DNA of 64,000 bases, taken from positions 16,864,001 to 16,928,000 of the forward strand of contig OZ316898.1 of the NCBI GenBank assembly GCA_973895155.1. The letters run 5' to 3'. Under the pieces are notes generated by a model. It ran no database searches. It saw nothing but the letters and a program-made list of their open reading frames with translations, and was not told the DNA's origin. The position numbers were made by a program, and so were the translations under genes. Shown here piece after piece: positions 57,651 through 64,000 of the stretch; position 1 is the first letter of the stretch; each line of letters starts with the position of its first letter. This DNA is from Marsupella aquatica. Lineage: Eukaryota > Marchantiophyta.

Positions 57651-60420
57651 TGGAGACATATCTGCTGTTATGTTCTCCGGGTATGAATTCATGGCAATTA
57701 TGTCTCGATGATCTATAAGTAATTAACCGAATATTCAACAAAATATAATGGTTAAGTATGATTAATTGACACAGTCCCGAAACAGGACCTGAATTCACAG
57801 CTAAGAAGAACTCTTTCGCGCAGCGCTCCTACGTCTATAAGACATCTACTGAAAGATAGCTAGCTCCTCCTTTGCTCTAAGACATGGACAAGCTTCAAGC
57901 TACCTTTTCCTCGGTTCTAAGACATGGACAAGCTTCAAGCTAGCTCCTCCTCATTGAGTTATGAGTTCTATGGTAAGTCAATTATTGCTACTGATACACC
58001 ATACTGCTGTTTCTCCTGAACTTCAAGTTACTTATAGATCATCGCTCTCCTTTTTTAATGGTTCGCAACACTCGTTGGGTGGACAAAAATTAAGACAGAC
58101 TGTGCAGTGAAGTCCAACATACGGGAATGTTTGAGAATTATTCACCATTTTGTCATATTGAATCGATCAGGCTAGGGTTGACATTTACTGTAACTTTCCC
58201 GGGAACTTGCCCTTGAATACTGGTTAATTTCACACTGTAGGGTCCAACTTCCCGATCCTGGAGTGACGGTCATTGTCTCTACGTGTGGGGAGGCAAGAAA
58301 CCAGTTACGGCACTTAATAAATGCTAAAGACAAACAGAGTTGGAAAAAGAAGTCCATGATATATATAGAAGGCAGTTTATATGTTCATACTGTATCAATT
58401 TAAAAGATTGTATCTTGCGCCACTGCTTACTTGAGGTTTAGGGTATATTCATGCACCCGGCCGAATGTTTTTTATTTGTAGTTCCTCTGATCGTGGATGG
58501 CATGTACGTGAAGGTCAACAATCTTCTTTGATGCTGGGCAGTGTGTGAGTGAGTGAGTCTAAGAATGGAACTGGTTGTACATTGGGATGAATTTACAAAC
58601 CAGGATCGCAGGACTGTGTTAATTTCCGTTTGACATGCACCTTCTGGGGACTCTTAATGGCAATATATGGAACAGCTGACCATATTTTAACTTCGAACAC
58701 CTGCGACGGACCTGCTACTGGGTACTTCCCATCACGGTAAAGAAAAACAGAGCTGAGCCATCAAATTAAACAACTGCCTCAATGATGTGCAGGTTCACCG
58801 TATCCTCTGACACAATTTAGTTTTTAGGAACAAACGTACTCATGGTAGTTAGACAAAGAAAAGGACTGACAAAAATATAACAGAATAAGGTCCTTACCTT
58901 AAAGTTTTGACATTCGATCGATCGACACAAAATTTGAATTCATGAGTATTTCCTCTTGGGTTTTTTGAAGTTTCTAGAACAACTTAGTCTAAGTCTCAAC
59001 TCGGGTTGTTCCGTTTTTAGGTGCTCCTGTGATGCCGGCTTCTGAACTTAATTCGAGCAAAGTCCCAGCTAACTGTGCAACCTTCGTGGCTCTATCAATT
59101 ACGAGTTTCGGGCAGGCGAAACCGGGCTCTTTTCCCTTTTCCATTCCATAATTTACCTTAGTGACTTTTCCCCCACCCCTAGACCTTCGGCCAGTTTCAT
59201 GCGGAGGAGGGCTGTTTGGTCGGGGCGAGTCTTCCCTTTCTTACTCTTTCCCCACAAACAAAGATTACAGAATTGCATTGGTGTTGACTTCTAGAGGCCC
59301 CATCATATCCGTGTCAAGATCGGGGTCAAAATGCAAACTGAACTGTGCCGTGGCGGCTCTCCTCGTGAGCTTTGAATCGTGGGGTATCACCTCTTCTACT
59401 GTGTAGTCGGCATCACATCTAGAGCACTAAGTTATGCCAGTCAAATGTCTAATTGTCAGCATCCGTTAAATCGATACGTAATTTCAGACGTCCAGCAGGA
59501 AATCAAGACCAGCTATTAACAATAACGTTTGACTTCTCACACACTATCTACAGGACAAGCTTCAAGCACTCCACACTGAAAGTACGTAGTACATGAAAAG
59601 AGGAAAAGTTGCATGCATATTTAAGTACAGTAATATATGAGTCCGGAAAAGATCAGGTAATTTGATTTTATAACAAAGAATGGATGAACGAATAAGTTTG
59701 AAGAACCACAGGGACTCGAATGGGTCACGCAAACGAAGGAGAGTAGGGGTGAGCAATGAGATCAGCACTGCAAATTTTACGCAATCCAAAACCTTCCAAG
59801 GTAGTCGCCGACCAAGTCATAATCCACAGAAGAATGGGCAGTGAATCCAACATACTACGGAGGAGATCTGATTGTCCAATGAACTCCTTGGTACAGTACA
59901 GTGGGAGGCAGTCGTTGACTATGGAGAACCGCCTTCTCATGCACCGAGACAAAATTATTTCGACAAGTCGACACTGAAACAAATCCGAAATTAATGGGCG
60001 GCATTGAGCTTCCAACTTAATTCCGAACTCTTTCCTACAGACATGGTGGCGATGTTGCAGCGTCACGAACAACGGAGCCTTGTCTGTCAAGTGTGGCGGG
60101 CAGGGGCACGTTCTGCAATCCATGTGGGTTCATCGTCGGCCGCAGAGAGAAAGCGGAGAATGCTGCAAACCCCTCATGGGACAGAGTCAAGTTAGCTGGT
60201 CTGCTTCCGGATGTTACGGATGACAAACAACATTTTCTCGTTACAGTGAAATGTGTATCGAACTATCGATCAAATCGGTCGACGTATATGTCCTCGGAAC
60301 CTCACGCTGCCACACAGAGCGCCGCACCCTTTGAAGTCACTTCGTCAAGTGGTGAACCGTTCCGATTCCCTCTGTCTAAGGAGCACCGTCCCACCGTTCA
60401 CGAAAGCGAATCGAGTCTTT
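57651..60420. other. Intergenic, one small duplication
   Basis: TCTAAGACATGGACAAGC then TTCAAGCTA is duplicated at about 57877 and 57917 (40-bp period). At 60040-60125 words reminiscent of a GATA zinc finger (WRAG in one frame, FCNPCGF in another) are too broken to call. No gene is supported. Confidence 0.45.
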
Positions 60421-60428
60421 GACGAACA

Positions 60429-60606
60429 GCAAAAGTGGGATTCGGTGTATCGAACTGTTCATGAAGAGAATGAGTCTGGAAGCTGTAGAAACTGCAAAGT
60501 GGGATGCGGTGAATCGGAACTACAGTCTTCTGTACAGAGCTACTGTGGTACGTCTTCTGTACAGGGCTACTGTGGTACGTCTTCTGTACAGGGCTACTGT
60601 GGTACG
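60429..60606 (+). repeat. Tandem repeats: 66-bp duplication and a 27-bp unit, three copies
   Basis: AAAGTGGGAT-CGGTG-ATCG is present near 60431 and 60497. From 60525 the unit GTCTTCTGTACAG-G-CTACT then GTGGTAC repeats every 27 bp three times with almost no differences, followed by a partial copy. Confidence 0.9.
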
Positions 60607-60693
60607 TCTTTTGTACGAAGTAGTACCGTTATTTTTAGGAAGTACATTCGTATGTCTCTCTACGTACACACTCCGTAAGTGAGAGCCCTCTAA

Positions 60694-60742
60694 CTGCAAG
60701 AACCCTGGATAACTGCAAGAACCCTGGATAACTGCAAGATGG
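60694..60742 (+). repeat. 19-bp tandem repeat, two and a half copies
   Basis: AACTGCAAGAACCCTGGAT occurs twice in direct succession and a third AACTGCAAGA starts afterwards. The trailing GCAAGATGGTAGTGTG resembles part of the 48.2-48.7 kb satellite unit. Confidence 0.9.
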
Positions 60743-61236
60743 TAGTGTGCATGTCCAGTTATTGGTAAGTGCACTATTTTTATCAGCTTATACTTACCTT
60801 TTTTTTTTTTTGGTTTTTTTTTTGAGAAGAAGCGGCTGAGCGCAAAATGTCATTCAAAGAAACCGCGGCGAAAACCAGCGGCAAGGAGAACAACAACCCC
60901 ACAGGGCCACACGCATGCCACAAAACCCTGGAGGGCCAGGGCAAGAGACGCCCAAACGCCGCAGCGGGGAGCAAAACAGCCACCGGACAACAGGGAAACA
61001 ACTAACTCAACTTGGGCCGAGAGTGGATCAGGATTAGCCAGCATTTCACAGTCATAATGTGAGTCCATTGGCTAAGCCACATTTTCAGAATAGTGGGCCG
61101 CACACCCCAGCATCTATGGTATCTATCATAGTAGGTCCTAAGGCTCTCAGGCACAAGGGGGTGAAATTCAGTACGTTCAGTCTTGTGTCTCTCTAAGCAG
61201 TTGATCCTACTGTGAATTCTAAACTTAATTCTAAAC

Positions 61237-61569
61237 TCACTCATTAGAAATGACTACGTTTGGGGTGCAATCCCTTGTCGCAGATCTGTCACTCATCAAA
61301 GAAAGCTCAGTTAAAGTCCTGTGTAGGCGCCGAACTTTAGTTGTGCTTCTGGTACATTGAAGTGTGGTATGGACAGTCACCGCAGTCCCATGGAAGATGA
61401 GTTGCAGGGGGAAACGGGTGGCGTTGGCGTGGTAAGTGCGCTGTCGTCTCTCCATCCAAATGCTGATGATCATCTGATGAATCACTAAGAGGTAGCCTGG
61501 GTTTCTTTTTTGTGACCGAATGGCAGTGTCTATCTTTCCAAAAAAAGAACAGCCACTGGCTTTGTGCAG
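61237..61569 (-). pseudogene. Continuation of LINE ORF2 after an in-frame TAG
   Basis: Immediately after the TAG at 61570-61572 the same frame stays open for about 111 codons, to a stop at 61237. It encodes a LINE-tail-like stretch (LLVIHQMIISIWMERRQ). Plant LINE frames often continue past the zf-RVT with an IHxxIWxER block, so the TAG probably interrupts an originally longer frame. Confidence 0.6.
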
Positions 61570-64000
61570 CTAGGTTCCCTCGGCAATGTGTTCGAGTTGA
61601 GACCAACGAGGTCTCAATCTGGGGCATTCAAAGAACATGTGTTCCATAGTTTCAATGTGCTCTGTGCAGGCGGTGCACATCCCATCTCCTACGTCCCACT
61701 TAAGAGCACGAAGGTTAGAAAAGAAACCAGCGTTGAGGACCTTCCAGAAATCCAGCTTAACGCTGGGAGATGACCATCCACTCCAAAGGTGAATCCATCT
61801 GCGTCTCCAGATCTCTTGAGTGTCCAGCGAAAACCACCTTCGATTAAGCTTCTCAATAGGTGTGTTGTATCTCTGCAGCATTAGGGCCCAGGTTTTGGTT
61901 GGTAACTTCCACCCTCTTTTTTCTCCTTGAGTCCATTTCCATTTCCATCCTTCAGCATTGACAAGTTGCACCTCCGTTATACCTCTGGACGTGTTGAGTA
62001 GCTCCATGATCTGTGTTAGCAATAGTGAAGTATGACTTCTGTTCATTCTGATTGCCCCGTTGATTTGCTCAATAGTTTTCCACTCTCGGTCAAGATTAAC
62101 CAGATCACCAACAGTTCTGATTTTCCTCGTAGCTAGATAGCTTCTGATCTGGTGCAACTCAGAAGTACAAACATTCAGATGTCTATTGAGGAGAAGACAA
62201 AGTTGTTCAGTTGAGAGATGGATAGGGATTTTCCCAGCAACAACGTCAAATTGGAGATTCCTGTAGGTGGATTCCCATCCCCTAAGCAGGCAGTTAAGCA
62301 CAGGTGCTGATGCAATCTTCAGGTCTGGAGTGAGCAGGAGACAGTCACTAGGCTCCCAGAGTTTGCGTTCCTTCTTGTGAGGTCCTTTCCTGGCATTGAT
62401 TCTAATCAATGAACAAGCCATGTGAACCCAGGCTGTGTCGAAGCCAATGACCAATTTGGTGATACTTCGCATTTTGCATACCTGAGATTGGATGTTGAAC
62501 GGTCTAATGGCCAGCCCTCCTTCTTCAAATGGTCTAGTGATAGATTCCCAAGCCACAAGTGCTTTTTTGTTAGCTCGAGTGAAGTTCTTTCCCCATAGGA
62601 AGACTCTGCAAATCTTCTCTAACTCCTTGAAGCCAGTTTTTTGTATGTTAAGGAGCATAAGATGGTAGTACACAGGGATGGCCCGAATGACATGCTTGAG
62701 CAGTACTAACCTTCCAGCTTGGGTTAGAGTTCTGTTAGTCCAGTGCCTCAATCGATTCCTAATTTTGCTTAGGAGGAAGGCAGTTTCCTGAGTGGGTTTA
62801 ATAGCATTGCCAATAGGGCAGCCAAGGTAGGTAATGACTTCACCTTTGCTCGCTATACGACAGCCAGTTCTCTCTACCCATTCAGGTTGCTCTAAGTTGT
62901 CCAGTTGCACAATCACTGATTTCTCATTGTTGAGAAGGGCACCAGAGACACGTTCGTACTTGTTGACAACGCTGCAAGCCATGTTGAATTTAGCTTCAGT
63001 GGCTTTGAGAAAAAGACCAGTGTCGTCAGCAAATAGCTGGTGCAGCAGCGTTTTTCCATTTCCTGTGTGCACTCCGTGAAGATCACCAGACATCAGTTTG
63101 TTCTCAAGTAGACACATCAGGGGTTGAGTAGCTAAGGCATAAAGAAGCGATGATGCTAAACAGCCTTGTCTTACTCCCCGTCCAAGAGAGATAGCGTCTG
63201 TGAAGCCTCCGTTAGCATGGACTTTAGATGCAGCATCAATGACCAGGCCCTTGATGAGAGAGATGAATTTAGAATCAAAATTCATGTGATGTAACGTTTC
63301 CCACAAGAAAGCATGGTCAATCCGATTGTAAGCTTTGGCAAAGTCAAGTTTCAGGAATACAATGGGTTGCTTAGAGATGTTAACATACTCTTGACCAACT
63401 TTGAAAGCTAGTACGTTGTCCATGATGCTTCTGCCTGTAATGAAACCGATCTGTTGGATGGATACCAACTTAGGGACAACAAGCTTCAACCTGTTAGCAA
63501 GAATGTTTGCAACAATCTTGTGTGTGATAGTGAGCATAGTGAGCGGCCTCCAATTTTTTAGCCTCTGTTTATCACCGTCTTTTGGTATGAGCTTGATGAC
63601 TCCTGTTGAGGCTTTTGAAGTGAGTAACCCATCCCTCCAAAATGCTCTGACCATAGCACAACAGTCTGCCTTCATCCACTCCCAACAGTTCTGTAGGATC
63701 TCAACAGTAACTCCATCTAAACCTGGTGACTTTTCCTTGGGGAAGTGTTGCACTACAGCACTAATCTCATCCTCACTTGGGTCTTTGATGAGAATCCAGT
63801 TCTGTTCAGGAGTGATCTTTTTTTGGATTAGGGACAAAACTTCAGCCCTTTCCTCCACGTTATCACAAACTGTTGCATCAACTTGGCATAGTTGGGTACA
63901 ATACTGACTGATTTCGTCAAGAATCTGTTTCTCGTCATCAATAACAGTCCCATTAGCCAAGGTTAGAAGCTTGATGGTTTCTCGACTCTGTTTGGCTTTC
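61570..64000 (-). CDS. LINE ORF2 reverse transcriptase, 5' truncated by window edge
   Basis: The frame is open from the window edge (KLLTLANGTVIDDEK region) to a TAG at 61570-61572, about 809 codons. Reverse transcriptase blocks appear in the order expected for plant LINEs: SPGLDGVTVEILQ, IKLIPKDGD with NWRPLTML, GFITGRSIMDN, motif A KLDFAKAYNRIDH, GVRQGCLASSLLYAL, the catalytic FADDTGLFL, and RLVLLKHVIRAIPVYY. The zf-RVT tail follows (C-x-x-C, then ETMEHMFFECPR). The motif A aspartate and both FADD aspartates are present, so the polymerase core looks intact. The usual KAYDR is KAYNR here. It copies element RNA at the target site by target-primed reverse transcription, as known for the class. 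Confidence 0.95.
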   Translation of the reverse strand, partial: KAKQSRETIKLLTLANGTVIDDEKQILDEISQYCTQLCQVDATVCDNVEERAEVLSLIQKKITPEQNWILIKDPSEDEISAVVQHFPKEKSPGLDGVTVEILQNCWEWMKADCCAMVRAFWRDGLLTSKASTGVIKLIPKDGDKQRLKNWRPLTMLTITHKIVANILANRLKLVVPKLVSIQQIGFITGRSIMDNVLAFKVGQEYVNISKQPIVFLKLDFAKAYNRIDHAFLWETLHHMNFDSKFISLIKGLVIDAASKVHANGGFTDAISLGRGVRQGCLASSLLYALATQPLMCLLENKLMSGDLHGVHTGNGKTLLHQLFADDTGLFLKATEAKFNMACSVVNKYERVSGALLNNEKSVIVQLDNLEQPEWVERTGCRIASKGEVITYLGCPIGNAIKPTQETAFLLSKIRNRLRHWTNRTLTQAGRLVLLKHVIRAIPVYYHLMLLNIQKTGFKELEKICRVFLWGKNFTRANKKALVAWESITRPFEEGGLAIRPFNIQSQVCKMRSITKLVIGFDTAWVHMACSLIRINARKGPHKKERKLWEPSDCLLLTPDLKIASAPVLNCLLRGWESTYRNLQFDVVAGKIPIHLSTEQLCLLLNRHLNVCTSELHQIRSYLATRKIRTVGDLVNLDREWKTIEQINGAIRMNRSHTSLLLTQIMELLNTSRGITEVQLVNAEGWKWKWTQGEKRGWKLPTKTWALMLQRYNTPIEKLNRRWFSLDTQEIWRRRWIHLWSGWSSPSVKLDFWKVLNAGFFSNLRALKWDVGDGMCTACTEHIETMEHMFFECPRLRPRWSQLEHIAEGT

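Larger units (their letters stand above)
60799..64000 (-). mobile_element. LINE (non-LTR retrotransposon), 3' portion, runs off the window
   Basis: The element lies on the - strand. It contains a long reverse transcriptase frame and a 3' untranslated region, and ends in a poly(A) tail seen as T runs at 60799-60811 and 60814-60823. Its 5' half, including any endonuclease, is beyond 64000. The long open frame suggests a relatively young copy. A target duplication cannot be tested because the 5' end is outside the window. Confidence 0.93.

Noticed and set aside
60004-60160. Possible GATA zinc finger (WRAG, FCNPCG words)
   Set aside because: The words lie in different frames, the spacing is too short for a GATA finger and the first Cys pair is missing. 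Likely chance.

Overview
The window is nuclear DNA of a land plant. It has intron-split genes with GT-AG junctions, a CSLA-type mannan synthase, plant non-LTR retrotransposons, SINEs and MITEs, long AT-rich intergenic stretches and one 100-base assembly gap. I place it tentatively among seed-free plants (bryophyte or lycophyte), because the CSLA protein resembles moss and lycophyte forms as I remember them. That placement is inference and was not searched. Gene density is low: three host genes could be assembled exon by exon, all between 31 and 48.3 kb.

Layout. 1-29 kb has no convincing host gene. It holds decayed LINE pieces (3.5-5.2 kb, possibly 8.6 kb), a Harbinger-like MITE (5.9-6.3 kb), a hAT-like MITE with a perfect 8-bp target duplication (12.5 kb), a MITE family present twice (0.9 and 17.6 kb), tRNA-derived SINEs (13.5 and 26.4 kb, weaker at 20.5 and 22.5 kb), degenerate tandem repeats (16.0-16.5, 26.0-26.8, 28.7-29.1 kb) and several two-copy dispersed repeats. 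29.3-31.0 kb is a GC-rich probable promoter and leader. 31.0-36.1 kb is an eight-exon CSLA gene on the + strand (542 aa). 39.2-41.8 kb is a seven-exon gene on the - strand for a UPF0047/YjbQ-family protein with a transit-peptide-like N-terminus (238 aa), convergent with CSLA. 45.3-48.2 kb is a four-exon gene on the - strand for an RGRG- and glutamine-rich protein with a conserved C-terminal region (681 aa). A 92-bp satellite with alternating variants starts 18 bp upstream of its first ATG.

48.7-52.6 kb is intergenic with dispersed repeats and a LINE remnant. After the gap, 52.8-57.65 kb holds the most unusual feature: about 17 diverged copies of a roughly 90-nt foldback. Each has arms of about 36 nt and a loop of about 16 nt, separated by two recurring spacer types. 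The 3' arm core is the best conserved part, and one stem position changes on both arms together (C-G in some copies, U-A in others). It looks like a pre-miRNA-like or siRNA-producing hairpin cluster. 60.8-64.0 kb is the 3' part of a fairly intact LINE on the - strand, with an intact reverse transcriptase core, one in-frame amber codon near the 3' end of its frame and a poly(A) tail; it runs off the window.

The host genes share no obvious pathway: Golgi mannan synthesis, a probable plastid YjbQ-family protein and a probable organelle-targeted protein of unknown role. They form a small gene island in repeat-rich DNA.
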